A stretch of 64,000 bases of DNA from Puccinellia tenuiflora. Its lineage: Eukaryota > Streptophyta > Magnoliopsida > Poales > Poaceae. The DNA is taken from assembly GCA_012064385.1 (NCBI GenBank), contig QRDG01002514.1, positions 1-64,000 of the forward strand, read 5' to 3'. The stretch's first letter is position 1. Every line of letters begins with the position of its first letter. Both the position numbers and the translations under genes were made by a program. Below, in pieces: positions 54,116 through 64,000 of the stretch. The notes below the pieces were generated by a model, which was not told where the DNA came from, did no database searches, and saw only the letters and a list, made by a program, of their open reading frames with translations.

Positions 54116-55306
54116 CAGGACATGGAAGCTTTTTTCTTCATCCACTGTTTGGAATAAACTCGGTTCTGAAACATGCAAATTGACTGTGTTCCCAATGGAA
54201 AATAAAGTCGGCACCAGCGGGCACAGCTCAATTCTGAAGGCAGACCGGACGCGGCCTAATTCAGAAGCATGAAAATCGGACGAGTTTAACTGGACATAAG
54301 CCGGCACGATTAAAAATCGATCAGTCCGGACGTCCTGGTCAAACGTCTTAATCGGCAATTAAGACGGTCGCATTTCGGCAGTACATGTCGTATAATTTCT
54401 TCGGCAAAGCTTCAAGTTCTACATCGGTCTAACCAAAGCAAGACAATAAAGGCGAAACTACTTCAAGCCCGTCGAAGAAGCCGGCCGCTGTAGAACTCAA
54501 AACTTTCAAAACTTTCCGGGGGCTAATGTCGGGGATATACCAAATAGGGGTATCATCGACATTTACATATTCCAGCATACCAGGGTGGCCCACTGGTGGT
54601 AATGCCGGCAGGCTTACGGGCGGCCCAGTATGCTGAAGCACAAGGAGAAGGCCCAGCCGGCTAAGGAGGAGTCAAGACGGAGGCCCGGCAACCAGCCGAC
54701 TTGGAGCACAAGACGGAGCCACCAAGCCGTATTAGTCTAGGACTCCTATTCCCTTAGCCGGTAGACTTTCCTTGTAAGCCCTAGGACCGGCCACCTTTAT
54801 AAGCCGGCCTACGGGAGCCTTATGGCAGGATCTCCATGGTTTCACGACCAAGCCTTTCAGGCTAGTAACCAACACATATTTGCCCACATAGTGATTAATA
54901 GCAGTACGTAGGATCACGCCACCGTCGTGTGATCCGAAGCTGGGTAAACTGTGTGTAATCCCGTCACCGGAATCCCGCTACGTTCCTCCCCCACATCTTC
55001 TCTACCGTCGGTGTATTCCTAGCTGGATGGCACCCCTGTCTCCGCTAGATTTGACAATACCACGACAGTTGGCGCCCACCGTGGGACAAGAGGCGTCTAG
55101 GCGACGATTCGGGCGGGATCAACATCATCAAAGCCGGCGGCATACTGATGGTCCAATTAGCCGAACTGCTTCTGCAACTTGCCGGCTTGTTCGCCGGTAT
55201 GGCCGGTGTATTCCGTTACGTTCCTCCCCCCACGTCTTCTCTACCGTCGGTGTATTCCTAGCCGGATGGCACCCCTGTCTCCGCTAGATTTGACAATACC
55301 ACGACA

Positions 55307-55990
55307 CCCCGGTTGCCCCTAGCAGCACCGCTGTCCACGGCATAAACGCTAGCACAGGGAAGCTACCCCACCCCCCCTCCCCCCCAACCCACCCACCTTT
55401 GCCCCTTCAAATATGTAGTCAACACCTCACGCCCGAGCCATGGCGTCGGTACTGCCAGCCATTGTGAGTTGTACCCCTATGCAGTGTAGCCGCTATAAGA
55501 TGGCACGTGAGACTGTTTGTGTTGGACATGGACAACAACCACGGGAGCATACGAATCACCCAAATGCTCGACGTTTGCCACCACAACACAAGCGCATGTG
55601 GCACCTGTCACATTCCCTCCAAGATCCTTGGATCCAAGCCTGGCGGGCTGCCCATTTGCCATGTGCTGCCTGAAGGGCACCCGACATTTGGCGAAGTGGG
55701 CAGCATCATGTAACTTTGCCCTAGAGGCAGCACCTCGCATCCAGTATTGTGTATACCTAGGCATTCTATAAATCGCATCCAGTATTTTGTCTTCCTAGGC
55801 ATTCTATAAAAAAAACTATATGTATGATCAGAACTTCCAATAGATCTTTTTGCCGGATTGTGGTACATACAACGCTAGAAACATAGAAAGAGGCATTGAC
55901 TTGTCGAAAGGATATTGAAGTCAAAGAAACAAACATATTGAGAGGAGTACATTATCTTCTAGGACATGCACTTAATTGCCGAAAGACAGA
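55307..55990. other. Intergenic, no gene recognised
   Basis: A C-rich start (55320-55400) is followed by ordinary DNA. A 37-bp two-copy tandem repeat (cgcatccagtatt-tgt and ctaggcattctata) occupies about 55736-55810. A 58-bp segment at 55914-55971 recurs at 58852-58909. Overlapping frames at 55440-55868 have no recognisable domain. Confidence 0.45.
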
Positions 55991-58840
55991 TTTTTTTTGA
56001 GATAATCAAGGGGGGAGAGGATCCCAACCTGAATATATTACTTCAAAGCAAAGAGCAAAGGTTATCTCACACGACGTGAGAAGATGAAGTCACGCCACAG
56101 ACCAGTGTGCTCCTTATGCACCAGATCCTTACAACAGTGATCCCAAAGAGCTAAATCATACATAATGTTTGTCAAGGTGAGACGGGGGTGAGAGAGTTGC
56201 TTGAACAGGGTAGCATTTCTAGAGTCCCATTTCTTCCAAAGGATAATCATCGGGATGGAGGGGAGTATGTCGGTAGGCTTGAACGGTTGAAGACCAGATG
56301 TTGTTGATGTCGTTGGAGCAAGGCGTGATGTGTTGGCGTGTCCAAATCGCCATGGCAGCAGGGCAGGAGAAGAACATATGCTCTCGATCTTTTGGTGGTC
56401 CGGGGTAGCGGGGGCAAACTTGGGAGTCGACGATGCATTTCTTGATCAGGTTCGATCTAGTATTGAGGCGGTTGAGCATGAAGAGCCATCCGAAGATTTT
56501 CTGCGGGACGAAGGAAGCCCAGATCATAACCATCCTTTCATCCTGCATCTAGAAGGAGAGTGCGGTGTAGGCAGCCCGAGAGGGTCAACGAGCCTACGGT
56601 CGTCTGGCTGATCCGAGAGCTGCAACCCCTGCAAAAGAGAAAGGAGAGAAGCAAGCTCCAAAACAGCGGCCGAAGTCAGTGTGTTACGAAGGCCAAAATC
56701 AATCCCTTCTTGCATCACCGAATTGACAAAGGCATGTTGGTTGGTGTGGTGTGAGTAAATGGCGGGAAAGGATGTGGCTAGGGTTTCTGGGAGTAACCAT
56801 TTGTCAAGCGATGGAAGGAAACCAAACACTTGCCTAACCGTTTCGCCCCTCGCGTCGTCTCCTCCAGGCGACCGAGGGGACGAACCCTAGAATCCAGCGC
56901 CGCCACCACCTCCTCTCTCCCTCCCCTGCCTCATCGCTCCCGGAGGCCGCCGCCGGACAAGGCTGTGCGGCGCCGGTGATGGGAGCGGCGGGGATTTTGC
57001 CTCGGGGCCCTTGCGCGGCAGCATGGAGGTCACTGCGGCGCTGGGTCCTTCCGCCGTCTTCGAGGTCGCCGGCCGGTGAGTCTCCCCGCGCCCCTCCTCC
57101 CCGGCTCCGAGCTCGTGTTCCCCGTCGTGGTGGCGGGCGCTCTTGCTGGTCGATTGGAGTGGATTTGGGCTGGCTGGCGGCGGTGTGGCCTCTGCGGCGG
57201 TTGCTTCGGCCGGCGGCTTGGGTTGGCTCTTTGGGCTGGTTCTTGGCGGCGCCGAGGCGCCTCCTCGCGCTCGGCGGACTAGTGGAGGACGAGACCACCT
57301 TGGGTGCTGGTGGGCTGGCGCGGCCACTGTCGGCTCCGGCTGATGGCGGTGTTCAGGTCGCCGCTCCTGCAATGAAGGTTCGGGCGAGGTCGCCGGGCAG
57401 TGCGGTCACGGACGTGGTGCTCCGGCCGCCTCGCGTGCACGGGCCGGGGCAGGGGCCCCGGGCCCTAGCGAGCCTAGGTGTGCCTTTCCTCCGGATCTGA
57501 CGGATTCGACAGCCGTGGGGGCTGCTGGCCTCGATCTAGCAGGATTAGTAGTCACGGAAGTCTTCGGCTTTCCTTTCGGTTTTGGCGGTGCGTGGAGTTG
57601 GGATGCCGAGGCGGCGGCCCTGGAAGGTGGGAATCACGTCGGTTGGCGGGTGAGCCGGTGGTTCTGGTGTTGGCCTTTGACCACGGCCGTGTGGCCGGCG
57701 TGGTGACTGGCGAGCAACTCGTCGTGGCAGAGGTGCGACTTCCGTTTTGGCGGCGTTCCCTGTCCTGTGGGAGGAAGAGAGATCATGCCGAGGGGAAACT
57801 CTTGCTCGGGGCTTCTCGAGCCGCGGCGTCGACGTCCATGGACGTCGTTCCCTTCTTGAAGGCGTCGGACGCGGCTTCTCTCGGTCCTCCCCAGTGCTCC
57901 GGGTTAAAGCCCAAGATCCTCGGATCGGGCGGCGGTGGCGCTTTTGCGTCACGCTCTTCTTGAAGACGCTGTTTTGGAGTTCGCGGCGTGTGGCTCTCCG
58001 GAGTTGGTGTGACGGTGCCTACGGTGCTATGGCGTTGTATCTTCGTCGAGCTTTTCTCTGGCAAAGCTTATAGCTTGGGCTGCATTCTCGGCGCTCCTTT
58101 GTTTGGACTGTCCTTGTTGAGCTTGTTAGCAGCTGTGCGCAGACGTTGATGGTGATGTGCCTGGCGATGCTCCCTTCGACGGTGTAGTGATTCTCGTCGG
58201 TGTGAAGTGTGTGTTGGCGCGCCCGAGCTCTAGGGTGAGCTCCGGCCCGACAACTCTGCCCGTCTTGCTAGTCCTCATCCTCTACGGCTTAGCTCCCCTT
58301 AGGTATCGCTTTCTTATGTTTTGTGCCTATGGTTGTAGCCTCCTTGGTAGTCTTTTTTTGTTGTGTGCGTGCATTCCATGGTTGTAAGTTGGGTTCAACT
58401 CCTTGTATCTCTGTCACTGTTTGGGCGTTATTAATTTAACGTTGGGCCTTTGGCCTTTGTTCTAAAAAAAAAACCATTTGTCAAGCCAGAAGTAGGTGGT
58501 GTGGTCGTTACGTATACTGCATGTGGTAATGAGTCGAAGGGTGTGCATGTTGGAGGTTACTATTTTTGCTAGGTATGAGGTGTTTGAGGTATGGTGGGGC
58601 TAGAAGGGGGAGTGGTGGAGGATCCAATCATGCCAGGGGAGGTTTGAGGCATGTAGGAATTTATAGGCAAACTTCAGCAACAGACAAACATTCTGGATTT
58701 CCAGGTTCTTGACCGTAGACCACCAACAGACTTGGGAGTGCAGACCTTGTCCCGTGCAACCAAGCATTAGGCACCTGAGCAAGTGTCGTCTTGAGCCCAG
58801 AAGAACAATCGTCTTTTTTTATCTAGTTGGTAAATAGATA
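55991..58840 (-). pseudogene. Old LINE reverse-transcriptase C-terminal region, interrupted by a second LINE-type element
   Basis: The T run at 55991-55998 is the poly-A side. Reading down the minus strand: VCWWSTVKNLEIQN (about 58730), LKFAYKFLHASNLPWHDW, then DHTTYFWLDKW (about 58500), which stops at the insertion. It resumes left of it with LLPETLATSFPAIYSHHTN (56794 down), then the zf-RVT part (IFGWLFMLNRLNTRSNLIKK, HMFFSCPAAMAIWTRQHI) and the tail IILWKKWDSRNATLF. Stops and shifts are few, so decay is moderate. It is 5'-truncated at the end of the reverse-transcriptase domain. The flanks carry an unusually long direct repeat of 58 bp. Confidence 0.82.
56810..58471 (+). mobile_element. 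LINE-derived element without reverse transcriptase, copy 2, with 15-bp TSD
   Basis: Flanked by aaccatttgtcaagc at 56795-56809 and 58472-58486; the A run before the right copy is the poly-A tail. Excising the insert restores the reading ...FWLDKWLLPETL... of the host LINE. The 5' part matches 39791-40140 at about 90%. The body is GC-rich (gtcgcc, ggcggcg) without reverse-transcriptase or endonuclease motifs. The 3' end has ttgtatctctgtcactgttt and then ggcctttgttctaaaaa. Long frames on both strands (56834-57963) come from GC content. A shared 5' end and poly-A with no enzyme suggests a non-autonomous LINE family. Confidence 0.8.
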
Positions 58841-61800
58841 AAAAAAGGCAGATTGAAGTCACAGAAACAAACATATTGAGAGGAGTACATTATCTTCTGG
58901 AACATGCACCGCACATAAAGTCAGATGTGGCAATTAGACTCTTAGGAATGTGGTTGTGGCTTGTGGGTATCTAGATCCTCACTAACTTTTCGGGGTTCCC
59001 GGAAAATCTATCTCTCGTGAGAAGTAAATTACATGTGTTAATTGTTTACAAGTGTGAACAAATACTCCACTCCCAAGCAAGACATAATACTTAATCTTTG
59101 TCGAAGTTATGCACCAGTAGTAATTGTCCCCACATAACTTAACATTTATGTATGAGGACCATATCATCATAACAAATTTTGTTGCTACTTGTATTGTGAT
59201 AACCCATAAACTACAAGATAAGGTCTTCAAACTGAAGTTAGACATAATATTAAAATTTGATGTGTTAGAAAAATCTATTCAGCCTCAAGGTGTATTGTAA
59301 TAATATACACTAAACAAACATTAAGTGAAGGCCTGATAGTGATTTTTTTTAGTTTTGAAGACTTCAGCTGTAGGTTATGAGTTTTTGAAGACCAATTGAC
59401 AACTTAATTAGTTGACAGAAAGTTCATAAGTTTGTTACCTTCTCGTATAAATAAATTTGTTTGATCTCATATACTCGATCTGTTTTTGCATGATAGATAG
59501 TATTTCTGGAGATGGAGATATATATACATATCTTACTAACTTGGAATCATCAGTTTAAACTTCCAAACAAAGTTGATAGATTATCTTAGGAATTATGACA
59601 TGCAGCCACATATCTCGTAATGTACATATTTATATATCTAGTGATACATGTCCCTTGATTTTTTCCATGTGGTACAACCTAATACATCTTTATTTTTATA
59701 TTTTTTATATAATATCTAGGTCATGATACTTCTTATGCACTAGTATTTGTTGGAACTTTTGAGAAGTTTGCAAGACTTATCTTCATACTAATTAGACAGA
59801 TGTGGTATTTGAAAATTTTCTCATCAAGTGTATGATGAGGTTTCCATATTCAATCTTTGTATGAATCCTTTTTTGGGGGCTAGATGAATATTTTATTATA
59901 GCATAAGAAGTTCTTCGTAATGAATTGCTTCATTCATTCTTCAGGTTCCCTTCTCATCTGTTTGAAGATTGCATGCTTTCATATTTCCGTGTAAATAGCT
60001 TCTTCAATTGTCCGCCCAATTATATATTGTTGCAAGAGGTAATTGTATTGACATGTTCGATTTCGATTATAAGCCGGAATCTAGTAGATTTCACAAGCCG
60101 GAATCTAGTGGATTTCTCTCAGCTCGAGTTCCAGCCCACCTAGTGTTGGCCTCGTGAATCGAACAGGCGAACTCGGCCATTTTTGGCCGGCGTCCGGGAC
60201 GGCGGCGACGGCTTCTCTCCCCGTCGATCACCACGCGACCGAAGCACCCCTACACGCAAGGTCACTGCCCACCTTTGCCCTCTCCTCCCCTAGTTTGGTC
60301 TCGATCAGTTAGCCAGCTGACGGTCAAGCTTTTTGTTCGGCCGCAAGGGGAACGGGGTTACTGGATTAGGGCAGGAGCATTGGATCAGGCGGGATGCTCT
60401 TGCTCGCCGCAGCCTGCTTTTGGTGAAGTTTTTGTTGAAGAGAGGGGAAGTGCGGGCAGAAGAAGAATCATTGGTGTCTCTTTCTTTTCTTTTCTTTTCT
60501 TTTCTCGATTGATCCTCCTTATTCCTGACCTCACTCGATTTCACTTTCCTAGAATATGTGATTCTTCACTTTAGCTGAATCAGTTTTGTCGGCCACGTTA
60601 AGATAAATTGATAATCATGGGTTTGTGGAAGTTAAGATTGTTATGATGTCTGGCGGTAGCTGATTAACTTTTAGTTTATCAGTTTCATGATTAACTTTAA
60701 CGAGAAAGATTGGATTCATCATTGGTCTATTTGTTGGCATCGGTCAAGTTTCGAAGCTATGAGGACGCGAAATTCGACATTTCAGCTTCTGACCTATCTG
60801 AGACCACACTCGTACTTAACCACTTAAGTGTACAATAAGTTAATAACTGTAGCCTATATTAATTCTGACATTTGTCTTGCTCCTGTCATGGATATGCACA
60901 GTTGATTAGGGTACATGGTTGCTAAATTAATACGTCTAATCTTATGATTCTTCACTTGAGTAAAAATAGATCAAGAGACCTGAAGTCAGGTTAACTAAAG
61001 CCTTCTTTTTGGGGTAAAGAGGTCATCTATTGCTTGATGTTGGATTTGTATCGTGTTAAGTTCTGTCATGTTTGGCTTGATTTATGTGTCCAGTGATAAA
61101 GATCTTGTTTTATGACAAATTTCAGTTACAGCTGAGCCGCCACCACACAGATGCTCCCCATTTCGAATGAAGTAAAGTCCACAACTCCACTTCCGAAAAT
61201 CTTTAGCTTTTTCTTTGATGATCGAATGGAATATTTGCTATCACAGAACTGTTCAGATTTGATTATTGTAATCTAGAAACCTTGTATGCAAGCAAGTATG
61301 GACAGCTGGAGTATAAATACATAAGGCCATGCAGATAGTAAAAATTAGTCTTAAATTCACTCTACTATTTTGTTTATATTGAAGAACATCTGCAAAGTGC
61401 AGACCTTAAATGTTCAAGTTATACAAAGTAGGGAACGCAGGACAAATTTCGCTATCCTCACGGCCTTATGCTTCTATTGTATTATAACCAGATTATCAAT
61501 TAGAATGCTCACAAGAAACATGCTATCATAACCAAATTTATGATCACTATTCAGTGAAACTTGAAAGACGCTAAGAAACTTTTTTTTATTACTACTCTTC
61601 TGCACTTACCTGACATAGCTTTCAGCATGTCTTACAGAAAGATCATTTGTTACTTTTGTTATGACAGGCTTATAGGTTATTATTGTTTTTACTCGTGTTC
61701 TCCTGAATCTCCTTTCTTGCCAACTGATTCTTGTCTCTATGTATCTATGGATCAGGCTGTATTGAGGTAATTTTCTAATTACTGTGATTTTTCTGTCTAA

Positions 61801-62096
61801 ATTCCCTATGTATACTAGTGAGGGCTGATTAGTGACAGCAGATATACTGAAAAGAATTGTTGCTATTTAAACCCATTTTCCATTTTTGCTAGAATATTCA
61901 AGCACAAGTATAGCTATTCCATTTTTATTAGTGACCTGTTGATATACTAAAGGATATTGGACATCGAAGATAATATACTATACTCGGTTCGCTTAGTTCA
62001 CTTAAATAACACGACACTGGATAGGATATATATACGAGCACAAATGATGTTACACTGTGTTACAGGAACGTGAACTCTGGAGCTTCTTTAGCAGCA
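58841..62096. other. Intergenic between LINE remnant and the CCR gene
   Basis: No gene is recognised. It begins with the second copy of the 58-bp repeat (58852-58909). 58950-60050 is AT-rich. 60110-60470 is GC-rich and leader-like without a recognisable protein. A (ttttc)n microsatellite lies at 60478-60505. 60550-62040 is AT-rich. The last part, next to 62096, is the probable 3' UTR and downstream region of CCR, which is transcribed right to left. Confidence 0.5.
60478..60505. repeat. (TTTTC)n microsatellite
   Basis: Five to six copies of ttttc/tttct in a row. Confidence 0.9.
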
Positions 62097-64000
62097 TCAT
62101 GCCGTTACACCATTCAATTCAGCTGGGATATCTTTGCTCGGTACTGGGAGGTGTCCCTTCTCCTGGAGGCTCTTCACGGTCTCATACAGAGAGTCGTTCA
62201 CAGGAGTGAACTGGAGGCCAAGATCCTGCAGCTTCTGGTTGGACATCTTATAAGGCTGCTTCCGTGGATTCACTTCATCAGAACACCTGAGCACAACCAT
62301 GGCAGATGTCACCAAAGATGCAGCATAAACTGGTAAGTTGTTGCTTCTAGTATTGCTTAGGTTTGTTTCCTAGTAAAACACATGAAACTGCAGCAGGTTT
62401 TATTGATTTTACCACTTCTTATCATTGTGTTGGAGCAAAATGATAAGTAATGGTCCCAAGTGGCATTACATGTTATATAAATTTACTAATGACCCATCTG
62501 CCTACATGAACATGCTACGGAATTTATTGTGTATGACACTCAACACAATAGGTCATTTAAATATGTTTTGGTGTTCGAGAAAAAAAATGAAATATGGTTT
62601 GGCTATCAGGAGTAGCGAACTTAAGTGACATCATATGTTTGCCATTTTAAACTGGGCTGTTATATTTAGCTTAAGTGTACAACTTTAATATGAGCGTGCA
62701 TCCATTGGTCCAGTGGTACTTCACTACTTGCTTCCTGTGAAGGTATCCCCTAATCGCTCCACATATTAATAATGGGCCATACTGCCATAGGCTGTAATTT
62801 ATTTGGCAATATAAAATAAAGCTGAATAAGCTATCGAAGACCATCTAGCAGATTAATGACTAACTTATCTTGGTACCACATTTTTTCTACTAATTTGTGT
62901 TACCACTTTCATGCTCACTATTCACCAAGACAGACATTGAACTCTCTGGAGAGTTCTACTTGATGGAAGTGTTCCACATGTGGTACTTGTCTTGTTGCAA
63001 ACTTCCGATTTTCTGTTCCTAAATTCGGTAATACAAGCTAGCAAACAACAGCACACTTGATTTCACGTAGTAAACTTACTACTGACCGATGTTATCATTT
63101 TTCAACAATATTTTCAAAAAATTCTTATCTCGAAGGGCCATTGTCCAATGTTTATTAAGGAGAAAGGAGAATTATCAGAATTTTCTTATCTGCGGCATCA
63201 TGTTATGTCACCCTACGTATTACTTTGCTGGGAAAGTAAGAACCAGTTACAAGGTAGGACAAGTGTTGCAGCATGCTTCAATCTTTACACGGCTAGTTCC
63301 AAGACTTTTCGCAGCACTAAGTTTGAGAAAGCCTTTTCGTGCCGTCACTAGTGAGTTTCCGTTCACCTGCAACTACACCTACTACTTGAGCTTTAGCAAT
63401 CAGTGCTATGCACCCCTGTCCCTAGTCCCTACTCACCAACCAAGGGCGGGATCCACCTTTACCAAGTATTACTAAATAAAATTTGCAAATAATAAGTACT
63501 CAACAAGTTACTAGCTACCCAAGCTAACTTTTAATCATTAAGTACAGTAAGTAAAAATGCTATCAATTACCTCCGCAGTTTTGCTGAACATCCTGCTTTT
63601 AATAAAGCAATTTCACAAGAATTGTATATATCAAGATGTTGCTTGTGAAGTTTCTACCTTTATTTTAGTTAATTCCCATGTTCTGAACGGTTCTGACATA
63701 GAAATTCTTACTTCTGTTGCTTTGATAAATCAGTTGGTAACATAAGCAAAATATAAGAAAGCTACGTGAAACAGAACAAGAATATTCTGAGGTTGGATGT
63801 TGCATATGCTCACTCACCTTGTTGGCACAGGGTACTCTGGGAAGAGCTTGCCCAGGATGTGGACGACTTCCTCGCGGTGCAGGACGCGCTCAGCGCAGAG
63901 GTACCGGCCGGAGGCTTCTGGCGCCTCGAACACGTGGACGTGTGCGCCGGCGACGTCACGCACATCCACGTATGCCTGCACGGCGTTGGCGTATTTCTTG
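62097..64000 (-). CDS. CCR: Cinnamoyl-CoA reductase, last two exons (5' part outside the window)
   Basis: CCR (EC 1.2.1.44) reduces hydroxycinnamoyl-CoA thioesters to aldehydes with NADPH, the first committed step of monolignol synthesis, in the cytosol. Two exons are visible: 63818 to beyond 64000 (KKYANAVQAYVDVRDVAGAH, VFEAPEASGRYLCAERVL, HILGKLFPEYPVPT) and 62097-62286 (CSDEVNPRKQPYKMSNQKL, GLQFTPVNDSLYETVKSLQE, ending ELNGVTA). The intron (62287-63817, 1,531 bp) has GT-AG ends and splits an AGG codon (phase 2), joining PVPT-R-CSDEV without a gap. The sequence is typical of bona fide CCR C-termini in grasses. The NAD(P)-binding and catalytic N-terminal parts lie beyond 64000. No damage is visible. 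A CCR-like paralogue cannot be excluded. Confidence 0.92.

Larger units (their letters stand above)
50663..55306 (+). mobile_element. Non-autonomous LTR retrotransposon rearranged into an LTR-int-LTR-int-LTR array
   Basis: There are three LTR segments: 50663-51219 (557 bp), 54527-55067 (541 bp) and a truncated one at about 55210-55306. Each complete LTR ends aataccacgaca and is followed by the primer-binding-like gttggcgcccaccgtggg. After the second LTR, 140 bp of internal start is repeated before the third LTR's last 100 bp. The 5-mers flanking the whole array are cctcg (50658-50662) and ccccg (55307-55311), one mismatch apart, so it came from one insertion. The purine tract ttccgggggctaa precedes the second LTR. 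There are no gag or pol domains. A short leader frame at 51243 (MRPGDDSGGINIIKAGG) is visible, and its copy at 55091 has lost the ATG. Confidence 0.85.

Noticed and set aside
1..64000. CRISPR arrays, prophages, bacterial operons or integrated viral genomes
   Set aside because: No regularly spaced identical repeats with unique spacers, no operon-like gene packing, and no viral capsid or movement protein motifs were seen; the content is plant nuclear.

Overview
The window looks like nuclear DNA of a large-genome grass, most likely Triticeae (wheat, Aegilops, barley or rye). This rests on several signs: extremely GC-rich monocot coding sequence beside AT-rich repeats, CACTA ends packed with a gtggcgcacc subterminal motif, Stowaway and Harbinger-type MITEs, a Cassandra LTR carrying 5S rRNA sequence, and very long nested LTR retrotransposons. 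There is no bacterial, organellar or viral operon structure. Only two host genes are recognised with confidence: an intronless CIPK-type protein kinase (4124-5474, +), and the last two exons of a cinnamoyl-CoA reductase (62097 to beyond 64000, -).

Layout. 1-2400 holds an old LINE broken by a younger LINE with a 15-bp target-site duplication (TSD). 3025-3341 is a Stowaway MITE. 4124-5474 is the CIPK gene, with one extra C in a C-run that shifts the frame. 6987-8318 is a candidate TIR element filled with decayed tandem repeats. 8418-9682 is a 99% identical copy of 21397-22657. 9683-13697 is the 3' end of a Gypsy element with a 3.9-kb LTR. 13698-22094 is a gag-only LTR retrotransposon that lost its 5' LTR.

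22455-36868 is a Mutator-like element (MULE). It carries a transposase remnant (+) and a convergent GRF zinc-finger gene (-). That second gene was split by a CACTA element (24109-36284). The CACTA was invaded by a non-autonomous LTR retrotransposon (25427-36058, -), whose right LTR was in turn hit by a giant LTR that is now solo (31139-35385). This is a clean five-layer nest: MULE gene, CACTA, LTR element, LTR of that element, solo LTR.

37940-38815 is a decayed hAT-type transposase gene holding a Cassandra solo LTR. 39791-41175 and 56810-58471 are two related LINE-like elements without reverse transcriptase; the second sits inside an old LINE at 55991-58840. 46331-50662 has a MITE, a TATA-like box and one orphan exon-like segment but no recognised gene. 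50663-55306 is a non-autonomous LTR retrotransposon rearranged to LTR-internal-LTR-internal-partial LTR, with tandem repeats and a GC-rich TIR insertion inside. 58910-62096 is intergenic.

The two host genes are unrelated: calcium signalling (CIPK with CBL partners) and lignin monomer synthesis (CCR). The rest is a record of transposition. The most interesting items are the two-gene MULE with a GRF zinc-finger partner gene, the conserved acidic-repeat ORF of the non-autonomous LTR element, the exon-like layout shared by two giant LTRs, and the 1.26-kb duplication that bridges an LTR and a MULE end. All family names come from recognition of motifs, without database searches.
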